DNA of 64,000 nt from AC-32 sp963755635 (GCA_963755635.1 CAVWKS010000019.1:124001-188000), one strand, 5' to 3'. Positions 18,945 through 29,626 are shown, numbered from the stretch's first letter. Translations and numbers: made by a program. Notes: generated from the letters alone by a model not told the origin.

Positions 18945-18973
18945 GAAAACAAAAAGACCTCTCGCGAGAGAGG
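18945..18973 (-). terminator. Intrinsic terminator in the leuS leader
   Basis: On the minus strand CCTCTC-TCGC-GAGAGG is followed by TCTTTTTGTTTT, a strong rho-independent terminator by form. It lies between the leader peptide and the leuS ribosome site, only 10 bases before the ATG. An upstream alternative hairpin, GGAAGC...GCTTCC, occupies 18980-19012. Confidence 0.75.
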
Positions 18974-19016
18974 CCCTGGGGAAGCTGCCGCGGCGTCGCC
19001 GCGTTCGCTTCCTGCG

Positions 19017-19037
19017 CTACTCGAGAAGCTGCTGCAT
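19017..19037 (-). CDS. Putative leuS leader peptide MQQLLE
   Basis: A six-codon open frame, ATG to TAG, encoding MQQLLE with two adjacent Leu codons, CTT and CTC. A TAGAGT box at 19045-19050 (extended by TGC) ends 7 bases before the ATG, and TTGTCC lies 18 bases further upstream, so the leader is probably translated from the very 5' end. The CUUCUCG of the Leu codons can pair with CGAGAGG, the 3' arm of the leuS terminator. Position, codons and downstream terminator all suggest a leucine-sensing attenuator; this is inference. Confidence 0.55.
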   Translation of the reverse strand: MQQLLE

Positions 19038-19073
19038 TAGAAACACTCTAGCAAGCTCAAAACGAGGAGGACA

Positions 19074-19466
19074 ATGGCCGGCTACACCCATCTGAACCTG
19101 AAAGAGGTCGAGGACCAGGCGCCGAAGTTCGACATGTCGCCGGACCTCGAGTTCCGCAGCGCCCGCGTCCCGCTCGAGATGGAGAACGCCGGGATCAGCT
19201 ACCTGCGCGTCGCGCCGAACTTCCGGCTGCCCTTCGGTCACCACCACAACGAGCAGGAGGAGGTCTACGTCCTGATCGAGGGCAGCGCGCGCCTGAAGCT
19301 GGACGACGAGGTGATCGAGCTGAAGCCGCTCGATGCCGTTCGCATCCACAAGGAGACGATGCGCAACTTCGAGGGCGGGCCCGAAGGAGCCGTCGTGATC
19401 GCCTTCGGCGCGCCGAACACCGGGCCCGGCGACGGGCCGATGACGCAGGGCTGGTGGATGGACTGA
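19074..19466 (+). CDS. Cupin domain protein
   Basis: A 130-residue single-domain cupin with AGGAGG before the ATG. Motif 1 is GHHHNEQEEVYVLIEG and motif 2 is near VRIHKETMRNFEGG. The His cluster would bind a metal. It could be a small-molecule isomerase, dioxygenase or sensor; there is no basis to choose. It overlaps the start of lysA by 13 bases, implying translational coupling, though no link to lysine synthesis is known to me. Confidence 0.85.
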   Translation: MAGYTHLNLKEVEDQAPKFDMSPDLEFRSARVPLEMENAGISYLRVAPNFRLPFGHHHNEQEEVYVLIEGSARLKLDDEVIELKPLDAVRIHKETMRNFEGGPEGAVVIAFGAPNTGPGDGPMTQGWWMD

Positions 19467-20740
19467 CGTCTGGCGCGCTGCCGGACAGCGCGGCTGTCGC
19501 CGACGGCGAGCTCACCGTCGGCGGGGTCGCGGCCTCGGCACTGGCCGAGCGCTTCGGCACGCCGCTCGTCGTCTACGACCAGGAGACCCTGCTCGCCGCG
19601 GCGCGCGCCTACCGCGAGGCCGCGCCCGACGCGCTGCTGCTGTACAGCGTCAAGGCGTTTCCGAACGTCGAGCTGCTGCGCCTCTTCGCCGGCGAGGGCT
19701 TCGGCGCCGACGTCTCGACGCTCGGCGAGCTCGCCTACGCGCGCGCTGCCGGGATCGACGGCGAGCGGATCGTCGTGCACGGGAACAACAAGAGCGACGA
19801 GGAGCTCCGAGCCGCCGCGGAGGCCGGCGCCCGGTTCCTCGTGCTCGACGCGCTCGACGAGATCGCCCGCGCCGCCGAGGTCGGCATCAAACGTGTGCTC
19901 GTGCGCGTGACTCCGGGGATCGAGGCCGACACCCATCCGGCGATCCGCACCGCGCACCACGGCTCGAAGTTCGGTTTGCCGCCCGACCAGGCAATCGAGG
20001 CGATCCGCCGGGCACGCGACGCCGGCCTCGAGGTGTCAGGCCTCCACCTGCACATCGGCTCGCAGCTGCTCGGGGTCGAGGCGGCGCGCGCAGGGATCGA
20101 GTGGCTGGGCGCCTTCGCGGCCGACTGCCGCGTCGAGCTCCCCTGGGTGCCGGAGGTGATCGACCTCGGCGGCGGGCTCGGGATCCAGTACGTCGAGGGC
20201 GAGCGGCCGCCCGGGATCGGCGAGTTCGTGACGACGCTGCTCGAGCGGCTCGAGCACGCCTGGGCGCTGCAGGACCTCCCCCGGCCGAGCGTGATCCTCG
20301 AGCCCGGCCGCTCGCTGGCCGGCCACGCGGGTCTCACCCTCTACCGGGTCGGCGTCGTGAAGCAGGTGACTGAGACGACGACCTACGTCGCGGTCGACGG
20401 CGGCATGTCCGACAACCCCCGCCCACAGCTCTACGGCGCGCGCTACGAGGCGCTGCTGGCGAACCGAGCCGGCGAGGAGCCGACCGGCAGCTACACGGTC
20501 TGCGGCAAGCACTGCGAGTCCGGCGACGTCCTGATCGACAGCGTGCAGCTCCCCGAGCCGCGCAGCGGCGACCTGCTCGCCGTCCCCGCGACGGGCGCCT
20601 ACACGCTCTCGCTCGCCTCGAACTACAACGTCGTCGCCCGCCCCGCGGCCGTGCTGGTCGCCCGCGGCGAGGCGCGCCTGATCCGCCGCCGCGAGACGCT
20701 CGACGACCTGCTCGCGTTCGAAGCCGAAGCCGCTACCTGA
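19454..20740 (+). CDS. lysA: Diaminopimelate decarboxylase
   Basis: A 428-residue fold-III PLP enzyme. The PLP lysine is in LLYSVKAFPN (about K67). ADVSTLGEL, HIGSQ, DLGGGLGIQY, EPGRSLAG and the second-site CGKHCESGDVL are all typical of LysA, which makes L-lysine from meso-diaminopimelate. It follows the cupin gene with overlap. Its stop region overlaps the end of the convergent phosphoesterase by 8 bases. Confidence 0.93.
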   Translation: MDGLTSGALPDSAAVADGELTVGGVAASALAERFGTPLVVYDQETLLAAARAYREAAPDALLLYSVKAFPNVELLRLFAGEGFGADVSTLGELAYARAAGIDGERIVVHGNNKSDEELRAAAEAGARFLVLDALDEIARAAEVGIKRVLVRVTPGIEADTHPAIRTAHHGSKFGLPPDQAIEAIRRARDAGLEVSGLHLHIGSQLLGVEAARAGIEWLGAFAADCRVELPWVPEVIDLGGGLGIQYVEGERPPGIGEFVTTLLERLEHAWALQDLPRPSVILEPGRSLAGHAGLTLYRVGVVKQVTETTTYVAVDGGMSDNPRPQLYGARYEALLANRAGEEPTGSYTVCGKHCESGDVLIDSVQLPEPRSGDLLAVPATGAYTLSLASNYNVVARPAAVLVARGEARLIRRRETLDDLLAFEAEAAT

Positions 20741-22118
20741 ACGGCGGGCGTAGCGGCAGCAGCAGCGGCCGCCGCGGTTTCTGCGAGAAGTCGAAATCGG
20801 TGGCCAGGTCGCCGAGCACCGCCACGTTCTCGCGCACCGTCGGGCGCGGGTCGGGCCGGCCGTCGGTCGCTGGATCGAGCCGTTGCCCGCCCAGGAAGTC
20901 GTCCTCGATGAACTTGACGTAAGCGTCGAAGCTCAGCACCTGGTGGTCGACGAAGCCGCGCCGCGCGTAGGGCGAGATCACCAGGGCGGGCACGCGTAGC
21001 CCGTAGCCGTTGTGGTCGACGTGCGGCGGCACGACGTGGTCGTAGAAGCCGCCCCAGTCGTCCCACGCGAGGAAGATCGCGCTGGAGCGCCAGTCGGGAC
21101 TGCGCATGACCGCGTTGATCACGCTCGTCACGTACGCCTGCCCGTTTGTGAGCAGCGACGGCGGGTGGTCGCTGACCGGGTCGCTCGGGATCAGCCACGA
21201 GACGGCAGGCAACCGGCCGTGCCGGGCGTCGCGGAAGAACCAGCGCATCGACCTCACGTCGGCGACCTGCCGGTCCTGGCGGACGGTCGAGAACCACGGC
21301 AGCGGGTTCCAGATGCCGGGCGTCGCCGCGCTCTGCCGCACGGAGCCGCAGATCATCTCGTCCTCGGAGCAGTCGGGCTGCGTGCCGGTGAAGACGTAGT
21401 AGCGCCAGGGGACGTGCGCGCGGTGCATGAGATACGTCAGGTCGGTCCAGGCGTAGTTGGGCTTGCGGTTGGTCGGGTTTTGCCGCTCGTGCGGCGGCGC
21501 GATCGGATTCTCGACCGCGTTCTTGCAGCTCAGCGGGTCGTCCTTACGGCTGCAGCGAGCCGACCACTCGGAGAGCATGAAGAGGTGCGTCGCGAGGCTG
21601 GCGGACGCGTTCGGCTCGAACATGTGGTCCTGGAGCACGAAGTGGCGCGCGTAGGCCCAGTAGTTCGGCAGTTCGCGCGCGTCGTGGTAGCCCATCACGT
21701 CCGGCGGATGCTTCCGCGAGCAGGCCGGCACCCTCGGATGCGCCCGGCAGCCGTTCCGGAGGCCGCGACGGGCCTCGCGGATGAAGCCGTCCATCTTCCC
21801 GCCGTCGATGTCGCGAAAGGTGTCGATGTACTCGTGCGTGCCGCCGTAGTTTTTGTTCCGGCGGTCGTGGTAGGGGCGGGCACAGACGTGCCGCACGGCG
21901 TCCGGCACGCAGACCGTGAAGTGGCCGTTCCGCCGCGGGATCCCGTCGGCGCCCGGGTACGTGCCGAAGAACTCGTCGAACGAGCGGTTTTCCTGCATCA
22001 CGATCACGACGTGGCGGATCTTCTGGATCCCGGACGCGGACGAGGGCGGCCGTCTCGCAGGCACGCCGCCGCAGCCGCCGGCTGCCAGCACCACCGCGAC
22101 GAGCCACGGGATCCGCAC
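20733..22118 (-). CDS. Secreted phosphoesterase (phospholipase C/acid phosphatase family)
   Basis: About 461 residues, with an N-terminal signal ending LAAGGC that could be a lipobox (lipoprotein). The enzyme body carries IRHVVIVMQENRSFDEFFGTYP near the start and FLAWDDWGGFYDHVVPP near the end, the metal-site motifs of the PF04185 alkaline-phosphatase-superfamily group that includes bacterial phospholipase C and AcpA. Likely substrates are extracellular phosphoesters. GTG 22118 is my choice; a TTG slightly upstream would add an Arg-rich n-region. Confidence 0.82.
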   Translation of the reverse strand: MRIPWLVAVVLAAGGCGGVPARRPPSSASGIQKIRHVVIVMQENRSFDEFFGTYPGADGIPRRNGHFTVCVPDAVRHVCARPYHDRRNKNYGGTHEYIDTFRDIDGGKMDGFIREARRGLRNGCRAHPRVPACSRKHPPDVMGYHDARELPNYWAYARHFVLQDHMFEPNASASLATHLFMLSEWSARCSRKDDPLSCKNAVENPIAPPHERQNPTNRKPNYAWTDLTYLMHRAHVPWRYYVFTGTQPDCSEDEMICGSVRQSAATPGIWNPLPWFSTVRQDRQVADVRSMRWFFRDARHGRLPAVSWLIPSDPVSDHPPSLLTNGQAYVTSVINAVMRSPDWRSSAIFLAWDDWGGFYDHVVPPHVDHNGYGLRVPALVISPYARRGFVDHQVLSFDAYVKFIEDDFLGGQRLDPATDGRPDPRPTVRENVAVLGDLATDFDFSQKPRRPLLLPLRPPFR

Positions 22119-22175
22119 CCGGCGCGCCAAACGCGGCCACGATACCCCGCGGGCTGTGAGCCCGTCGCACTCGGC

Positions 22176-22188
22176 TAGGCTCAGCCCG
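22176..22188 (+). promoter_or_regulatory. Leaderless promoter box of the EamA gene
   Basis: TAGGCT at 22176-22181, 7-base spacer, then ATG at 22189. Confidence 0.6.
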
Positions 22189-23115
22189 ATGGCGGGCCGT
22201 CTCGACAAGGTTCCGGGCGTCGTCCTCGTCAGCGTCGCGGCCATGATGTGGGGTCTCGACGGTCTGATCCGCAAGCCCCTGGCCGAGTCGACGTCCGCGA
22301 CGACGATCGTCTTCGGCGAGCACGTGGTGCTCGTCGCCCTGACGCTGCCGCTCCTCGTGCCAGCGTTCCGCGCCCTGCGGCGGGCGGGGCCGCGGTACGT
22401 GGCGGCCGGGATCGCGGTCGGAGCCGGAGCCTCGGCGATCGCGACGATCCTCTTCACGAAGGCGCTCTTCCACGGCGACTTCATCACGGTCGTCGTCCTG
22501 CAGAAGGCCCAGCCGCTGATCGCGGTTGCCGGAGCCTGGCTGATCCTCGGCGAGCAGCCCCGGCACGGCTTCGTCTGGTTTCTGCTCCCCGCGCTGGCCG
22601 GGATCTGGCTCGTCGCGTTGCCGCACCCGCTCGACCCGCACGCGCAGGGCCTGACGCCGATCGTCGAGACGCTCACCGCCGCCGCGCTCTGGGGGATGGG
22701 CACGGTGCTCGGCCGCTACCTCGGGCGCCGTCTCGCCTTCGAGCACGTGACCACCGTCCGCTTCGGCTTCGGCCTGATCGCGAGCGCCTGCATGCTGCCG
22801 ATCGTCGGCGCCGCGGCCTTCTCGAGCGCGCACGACAGCTTCTACATCGCGCTCCTCGCCTTCGTCACCGGCTTTCTCGCGCTCGGCCTCTACTACTACG
22901 GCCTGCGGCGAACGCCCGCGCTGCTCGCCGCGCTCGGCGAGCTGGCGTTTCCCGTGACGGCGGCGCTCGTCGGGATCTACGTCTTCGACAGCTCGCTGCG
23001 CTGGACGCAGTGGCTCGGCATCGCGATCACTGTCGGCGTGATCAGCCTGCTACCGGTGCGCCGCCGGGAGCTCGTGCAAGCGCCGGCCCGGGAGCCGGCC
23101 GCAGCGACCGCCTAG
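22189..23115 (+). CDS. EamA/DMT-family transporter
   Basis: A 308-residue protein with ten predicted membrane segments in two EamA repeats (GLDGLIRKPLAE in the first, AALWGMGTVLGRYLGRRL in the second). DMT transporters export or import metabolites, amino acids or drugs; the substrate cannot be told. ATG preceded by TAGGCT with a 7-base gap, so probably leaderless. The stop codon shares CTAG (23112-23115) with the convergent substrate-binding gene. Confidence 0.85.
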   Translation: MAGRLDKVPGVVLVSVAAMMWGLDGLIRKPLAESTSATTIVFGEHVVLVALTLPLLVPAFRALRRAGPRYVAAGIAVGAGASAIATILFTKALFHGDFITVVVLQKAQPLIAVAGAWLILGEQPRHGFVWFLLPALAGIWLVALPHPLDPHAQGLTPIVETLTAAALWGMGTVLGRYLGRRLAFEHVTTVRFGFGLIASACMLPIVGAAAFSSAHDSFYIALLAFVTGFLALGLYYYGLRRTPALLAALGELAFPVTAALVGIYVFDSSLRWTQWLGIAITVGVISLLPVRRRELVQAPAREPAAATA

Positions 23116-24329
23116 CGAACGCGGAACAGCCCGCCGAACGAGACCCAGCGGCCGTTGTGCCAGCGCTCGAGCCGCGCCTGGTCGAGCGGGAAGTGGTCGG
23201 TCGGGGTCGTCCGCACGGTCACGCCCGGCAGCAGGAACGGGTCGTTCTTGATCGTCAGATGCGTCGCCGCGTTCATGATGCTCGCCCGCGTCGGGTTCTT
23301 GCCGGCCTTCTTGAGCGCCTGGACGAAGGTGTGCGCAACCGACATTCCGTAGACGTTGTAGACGTCGTTCTGGTTGACGTTCTTGTCCCTGTAGCGCTTC
23401 ATGATCGAGCGGTAGAGCTTCATCCCGGGGTCCTTCGCCCAGCGCGGATCGGACGGGTCCTTGAGGAAGACGATCGAGATCGAGCCCTCGAGCTCCTTCT
23501 TGCTGGACGCGATCGCCGACAGCTTCATGATGTTGGACGCGCTCGAGACGACGTTGACGTAGACCTTCGGCTTCCAGCCGAGCTGGTAGGCGTAGCGGTA
23601 CGACTGGATCGCGAACTGGGGCGTCGCAAAGAGCATCAGCGTGTTCGCCTTGGAGGACTTGAGCGTGGCGATCTGCGAGCGCACGTCGGAGTCGTCCGCG
23701 TTGTAGCTCTGCTTCGAGACGATCTGCTTCGCCCTCTTGCCGAGGCCCTTCTTCAACCCGTTGAGCAGGTCCTTGCCGTAGTCGTCGTTCTGGTAGAGCA
23801 CGGCCATGCGAGCCTTCGGCGTCGTCTTCGCTACCTCGCGCCCGTAGATCGTGCCTTCCGCGAGGTAGTTCGGCTGGTAGCCGATCGTCCACTTGTACTG
23901 CTTGTAGTCGGAGCCGAACGTCCTCCCGCCGCTGCCGATGAACAGCTGCGGGACGCCGACCGCGTTCAGGTACGGCCGCGTGGTGAGGTTGTGCTCGGTG
24001 CCGAGGCTGTTGAAGATCGCGAAGACGTTGTCCTGCTCGACGAGCTCGCGCGTCTTGTTCATCGTCTGCGCGGGGTCGTACTGGTCGTCCTTGATGATGT
24101 AGCGGATCTTGCGCTTGTTCACGCCGCCGTGGGCGTTGACGTACTTGAAGTAGTAGGAAGCGCCGAGGCCGACGGTCCTGTAGGCGGACGCGACGCCGGT
24201 CAGCGGCACGGTCCCGCCGATCACGATCTCGGTCGGGCTCACGCCGGGCGTGCCCGTGCCTGCACCTGACGCGGCGGTTGCGAGCGCAAGCGCGCACACC
24301 AAAGCTCCTGCCCAATAGACGGCCCTCAT
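23112..24329 (-). CDS. livK: Branched-chain amino-acid type ABC substrate-binding protein
   Basis: A 405-residue periplasmic-binding protein of the LivK/ANF-receptor type with a signal peptide (residues about 1-22, ALALATAASGA). It begins the mature part with EIVIGGTVPLTGVASAYR. Downstream features such as YNVYGMSVAHTFVQALKKAGKNP are usual in urea-, amide- and branched-chain amino-acid binders. Last gene of the livG-F-H-M-K operon, 6 bases after livM. Ligand not known. Confidence 0.9.
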   Translation of the reverse strand: MRAVYWAGALVCALALATAASGAGTGTPGVSPTEIVIGGTVPLTGVASAYRTVGLGASYYFKYVNAHGGVNKRKIRYIIKDDQYDPAQTMNKTRELVEQDNVFAIFNSLGTEHNLTTRPYLNAVGVPQLFIGSGGRTFGSDYKQYKWTIGYQPNYLAEGTIYGREVAKTTPKARMAVLYQNDDYGKDLLNGLKKGLGKRAKQIVSKQSYNADDSDVRSQIATLKSSKANTLMLFATPQFAIQSYRYAYQLGWKPKVYVNVVSSASNIMKLSAIASSKKELEGSISIVFLKDPSDPRWAKDPGMKLYRSIMKRYRDKNVNQNDVYNVYGMSVAHTFVQALKKAGKNPTRASIMNAATHLTIKNDPFLLPGVTVRTTPTDHFPLDQARLERWHNGRWVSFGGLFRVR

Positions 24330-24335
24330 GCGTGT

Positions 24336-25346
24336 CTATGGACGAGTGTAGAGCCTGCTTGTTAGGGGAGCAGCCAGCCGGCGGAGCAGCCCGCCCGCCC
24401 CTCCGGGCAGCAGGATGATCACGACGATGATCGCCGCGCCGTAGACGAACTCGGGCACGCCCTGCCGTGTCGAGACGTGCCCGGCGAGCGCCGGCAGGTA
24501 CTGGATGAAGAGCGCCCCGAGCACGAGACCCGGCAAGGAGCCGAGCCCGCCGACGACGGCCCCGACCACGATCAGGATCGAGAGCAGGACCGTGAAGCTG
24601 AGCGGGTTCACGATCTCGGTCTGGATCGCGAACAGCGAGCCGGCAACGCCCGCATAGACGCCGCTCAGCGCGAAGGCAAGCGTCTTGTAGGCGGGCAGGT
24701 TGACGCCGGCCGAGGCCGCCGCCGCCTCGCTGTCGCGGATCGCCCGCAGCGCCCGCCCGAAGCGGCCGCGCACGATCAGCCAGGCGATAGCCAGGCCGAG
24801 CAAGCCGATCGACCACGTCAGGTAGTAGAGGAAGTGGTTCTGGGTCATCGTGTGGCCGAAGATCGTCACCGTCCCTTTCAGGCCCGTGACCTGGAACGGC
24901 GCCGACTCGAGGAAGCGCAGGCCCTGTGACCCACCGGTCAGGCCGGAGAACTTCTTCAACAGCGACGGCATCGCGACCGCCAGCGCGAAGGTCGCGAGCG
25001 CGAGGTAGAGACCGGAGAGGCGCAGGGCCGGGATTCCCACGATGAAGCCGACGATCCCCGCGGCAAGCCCCGCGAGCGGGATCGTCCAGACGTCGCGCCA
25101 GTGCTCGTGGACGACGAGCGCGGCGGTCGTGTAGCCGCCGATCGCCATCAGCGCGCCGTGGCCGAGCGAGATCTGGCCGGTGTAGCCGGTCAGCAGGTTG
25201 AGCCCGACGATCGCGATGAAGAAGACCCCTGCCTGCGCGAGCTCGCGCGAGTGGTAATCGCTGACGAGGTGAGGCACGAGCAGGAACACGGCGAGCCCGG
25301 CCGCGACGGCGGCGAGCCAGAGCCCGATCCCGGCTGCCCGGCGCAT
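24336..25346 (-). CDS. livM: ABC transporter permease, LivM family
   Basis: A 336-residue permease with about nine membrane segments. LNLLTGYTGQISLGHGALMAIGGY is the LivM signature, and FGRALRAIRDSEAAAASAGVNLPAYK is the cytoplasmic EAA-like loop that contacts the ATPases. The start ATG shares one base with the livH stop (TGATG). Works with LivH, LivF, LivG and LivK. Confidence 0.92.
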   Translation of the reverse strand: MRRAAGIGLWLAAVAAGLAVFLLVPHLVSDYHSRELAQAGVFFIAIVGLNLLTGYTGQISLGHGALMAIGGYTTAALVVHEHWRDVWTIPLAGLAAGIVGFIVGIPALRLSGLYLALATFALAVAMPSLLKKFSGLTGGSQGLRFLESAPFQVTGLKGTVTIFGHTMTQNHFLYYLTWSIGLLGLAIAWLIVRGRFGRALRAIRDSEAAAASAGVNLPAYKTLAFALSGVYAGVAGSLFAIQTEIVNPLSFTVLLSILIVVGAVVGGLGSLPGLVLGALFIQYLPALAGHVSTRQGVPEFVYGAAIIVVIILLPGGAGGLLRRLAAPLTSRLYTRP

Positions 25347-26248
25347 CAGACGCGAACCATCCTCGTGCGGCCGAAGAGCCCGCTCGGCTTGACGAGCAGG
25401 ACGCCCAGGATGATCACGAGCGCGACCGGCAGGCGCAGGTCGTTCCCGACCCAGCCGACGTACGTGCCGACGAGGTTGACGAAGACGCCGAGCAGCAGCG
25501 AGCCAACCACGGCGCCGATCGGGCTCTCGAGCCCGCCGAGCACGGCACCGGCGAGCGCGTAGAGCAGCACCGGCTGCATCAGGTTCTGGTCGAAGCTCGC
25601 GAGCGCGGGCGCGGTGAGCATCCCGGAGACCGCCCCCATCGCGGCCGCCAGGCCCCAGCCGAGCGCGAGCATCCAGCTCACGCGCACGCCGACCAGCCGG
25701 CTCTCCTGCGGGTTGAGCGCGGCCGCGCGGAGGGCGAGCCCGACCTTCGTGTAGCGGAAGAGCAGGCTGAACAGGACGACGACTCCCAGGCAGACGGCGA
25801 TGTTGCCGAGGTCCTGGATCGAGAACGCGACCCCGGCCACGTCGATCGGACGCGTCGAGAACGCGTTCGGGAGGGAGCGTGTCTCGGAGCTCCAGCCCCA
25901 GCGCGCGATCCCGTCGACAGCGAAGACGAGGCCCAGCGTGACGATCACGATCGTCAGCACGGGCGCGCGCTCGACGGGCCGGATCACGGCGCGTTCGATG
26001 CCCACGCCGCCCAGGAACGAGAGCGCAATCGTCAGGAGGAACGCCGCCCAGTACGAGAGGCCGTGGTGGACGAGCGACCACGCGACGAAGGTCGAGAGCA
26101 TCGCCATCTCGCCCTGCGCGAAGTTGACGACCCCGGTCGAGCGGTAGATCACGACGATCGCGAGCGCCAGCAGCGCCCAGGTGCCGCCGGACGAGAGGCC
26201 GATCACGGTCTGTTGCGCGAGCTGGCTCCAGTCGAAGGCGAGCAGCAC
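25346..26248 (-). CDS. livH: ABC transporter permease, LivH family
   Basis: A 300-residue permease of the LivH type. It has VIGLSSGGTWALLALAIVVIYRSTGVVNFAQGEM at the N-terminus, here given as recognisable segments GLSSGGTWALLA and VNFAQGEMAML, and a conserved loop LRAAALNPQESRLVGV. About eight membrane segments. It starts 2 bases after livF and overlaps livM by one base. Confidence 0.92.
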   Translation of the reverse strand: MLLAFDWSQLAQQTVIGLSSGGTWALLALAIVVIYRSTGVVNFAQGEMAMLSTFVAWSLVHHGLSYWAAFLLTIALSFLGGVGIERAVIRPVERAPVLTIVIVTLGLVFAVDGIARWGWSSETRSLPNAFSTRPIDVAGVAFSIQDLGNIAVCLGVVVLFSLLFRYTKVGLALRAAALNPQESRLVGVRVSWMLALGWGLAAAMGAVSGMLTAPALASFDQNLMQPVLLYALAGAVLGGLESPIGAVVGSLLLGVFVNLVGTYVGWVGNDLRLPVALVIILGVLLVKPSGLFGRTRMVRV

Positions 26249-26250
26249 GT

Positions 26251-26967
26251 TCAGTAGCCGAGGTAGGACTTGCGGACGGATTCGTCGCGCCGGAGCTCGG
26301 CGCTCGTGCCCGCGAGCGCGACGCGGCCGACCTCGAGCAGGTAGGCACGCGACGAGGCGTCGAGGGCGAGGTTCGCGTTCTGCTCGACCACGAGCACCGT
26401 CAGCCCCTCGCGCTCGTTCAGCTCGCCGACGATGCGGAAGATCTCGGCGACGATGATCGGCGCGAGGCCGAGCGAGGGCTCGTCGAGCAGCACGAGCCTC
26501 GGGCGGAGCATGAGCGCCCGGGCGAGCGCGAGCATCTGCTGCTCGCCGCCGCTGAGCGTGCCGGCCTGCTGCTCGCCGCGCTCCTCGAGCCAGGGGAAGT
26601 ACGTGAGCACGCGCCGCTCGTCCTCGCGGATCGCGGAGCGGTCACGGCGCACATAGGCGCCGAGCCTCAGGTTCTCGCGCACCGAGAGCGCGGACAGCGT
26701 CCCCCGCCCTTCGGGGACGTGCGCGATTCCCAGGTGGGCCGTGGCCTCCGGCGAGCGGTGCGAGATGCTCTTGCCCGCGAAGCGAATCGCCCCGTCGCGC
26801 GCCACCGTGCCCGAGATCGCCCGCAGGGTCGTCGTCTTGCCGGCCCCGTTCGCGCCGAGCACCGCGACGACCTCGCCCTCGGCGACCTCGAGCGAGACGC
26901 CGTGCAGCGCCCGGACCTGGCCGTAGTGGGCCCGCACGTCGTCGAGCGCGAGCAGGGGCTCAGCCAT
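26251..26967 (-). CDS. livF: ABC transporter ATP-binding protein LivF
   Basis: A 238-residue ABC ATPase. Walker A is GANGAGKTT, the signature LSGGEQQMLALARAL, Walker B LVLLDEPSLGLAP, and H-loop VVEQNA. The short C-terminus and the GLAP wording match LivF rather than LivG. It overlaps livG by 8 bases. Confidence 0.93.
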   Translation of the reverse strand: MAEPLLALDDVRAHYGQVRALHGVSLEVAEGEVVAVLGANGAGKTTTLRAISGTVARDGAIRFAGKSISHRSPEATAHLGIAHVPEGRGTLSALSVRENLRLGAYVRRDRSAIREDERRVLTYFPWLEERGEQQAGTLSGGEQQMLALARALMLRPRLVLLDEPSLGLAPIIVAEIFRIVGELNEREGLTVLVVEQNANLALDASSRAYLLEVGRVALAGTSAELRRDESVRKSYLGY

Positions 26968-27664
26968 CCGTGGTCCCGAGATAGGCCTCGATCACGGCCG
27001 GGTCGTTGCGCACCTCGGCCGGCGCGCCGCTCGCGATCCGGCGCCCGAAGTCGAGCACGTGGACGCGGTCGGCGACGCCCATCACGAGCTGCATGTGGTG
27101 CTCGACGAGCAGGATCGTCAGCTCGAAGTCGTCGCGCAGGCGGCGGATCAGCGTCGCGAGCTGCTCGACCTCCTCGTGGTTGAGGCCGCCGGCCGGCTCG
27201 TCGAGCAGGAGCAGACGCGGCCCGGAGGCCAGCGCACGCGCCAGCTCGACGCGCTTCTGCACGCCGAAGGGCAGCTCACGCGCGAGCCGGTGCGCGTGGG
27301 CGGCCAGCCCGACGAAGCCGAGGATCTCGCGGGCCCGCCGGCCGCTGCGCGCCTGCCGGCCGACGAGCACGTGCTCGAGCACCGTCATCGAGCGGAAGAG
27401 CTCGACGTTCTGGAAGGTCCGCGCGATCCCGCGCCTGACGATCCGGTACTGGGGCGTGTGCATGAGGCTGTCGCCGTCGAACTCGATCGAGCCGGCGTCC
27501 GGCCGGTAGACCCGCGTGATCAGGTTGAAGACGGTCGTCTTGCCGGCGCCGTTCGGGCCGATCAGCCCGACGATCTCGCCCTCGGCAGCGTCGAGCGAGA
27601 CGTCGTCCAGCGCGACAATCCCGCCGAACCGCCGCGTTACATGCTCGACCGAGAGCAGCGCCAC
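26960..27664 (-). CDS. livG: ABC transporter ATP-binding protein LivG
   Basis: A 234-residue ABC ATPase, first gene of the operon. Walker A GPNGAGKTT, LivG-specific GIARTFQNVELFRSMTVLEHVLVG, signature-region LPFGVQKRVELARALA, Walker B LLLLDEPAGGLNH and VEHHMQLVMGVADRVHVLDFG. It starts with GTG. A TAGTGT box at 27672-27677 ends 7 bases upstream, so the operon is probably leaderless, and a perfect palindrome lies just upstream of that promoter. Confidence 0.93.
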   Translation of the reverse strand: MALLSVEHVTRRFGGIVALDDVSLDAAEGEIVGLIGPNGAGKTTVFNLITRVYRPDAGSIEFDGDSLMHTPQYRIVRRGIARTFQNVELFRSMTVLEHVLVGRQARSGRRAREILGFVGLAAHAHRLARELPFGVQKRVELARALASGPRLLLLDEPAGGLNHEEVEQLATLIRRLRDDFELTILLVEHHMQLVMGVADRVHVLDFGRRIASGAPAEVRNDPAVIEAYLGTTDG

Positions 27665-27677
27665 CCGCGGGACACTA
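27665..27677 (-). promoter_or_regulatory. Leaderless promoter box of the liv operon
   Basis: TAGTGT (27672-27677, minus strand) with a 7-base gap to the livG GTG. The expected -35 position falls at the edge of the 27698-27720 palindrome. Confidence 0.5.
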
Positions 27678-27697
27678 AGGCGCTGCCGCCCAAGCTT

Positions 27698-27712
27698 CCA
27701 AGTAACAGTCTG

Positions 27713-27720
<8 letters not shown>
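27698..27720. promoter_or_regulatory. 23-base perfect palindrome upstream of livG (candidate operator)
   Basis: Two 11-base arms, CCAAGTAACAG and CTGTTACTTGG, around a central T. It lies about 34-56 bases before the predicted livG transcription start, touching the -35 region, and also supplies the TAA stop of the upstream DUF255 gene. No T tract follows, so it is not a normal terminator. The size and symmetry suit a TetR-type operator. Twenty bases of it recur exactly at 57336-57355 inside hypF. Confidence 0.55.
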
Positions 27721-29608
<1,888 letters not shown>

Positions 29609-29614
29609 GCTTTG

Positions 29615-29626
29615 TACGGTAACGGC
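29615..29626 (+). promoter_or_regulatory. Leaderless promoter box of cyclase gene 1
   Basis: TTTGTACGGT precedes the GTG at 29627; TACGGT ends 6 bases before the start. The same block is repeated before the second cyclase gene at 32167. Confidence 0.55.
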
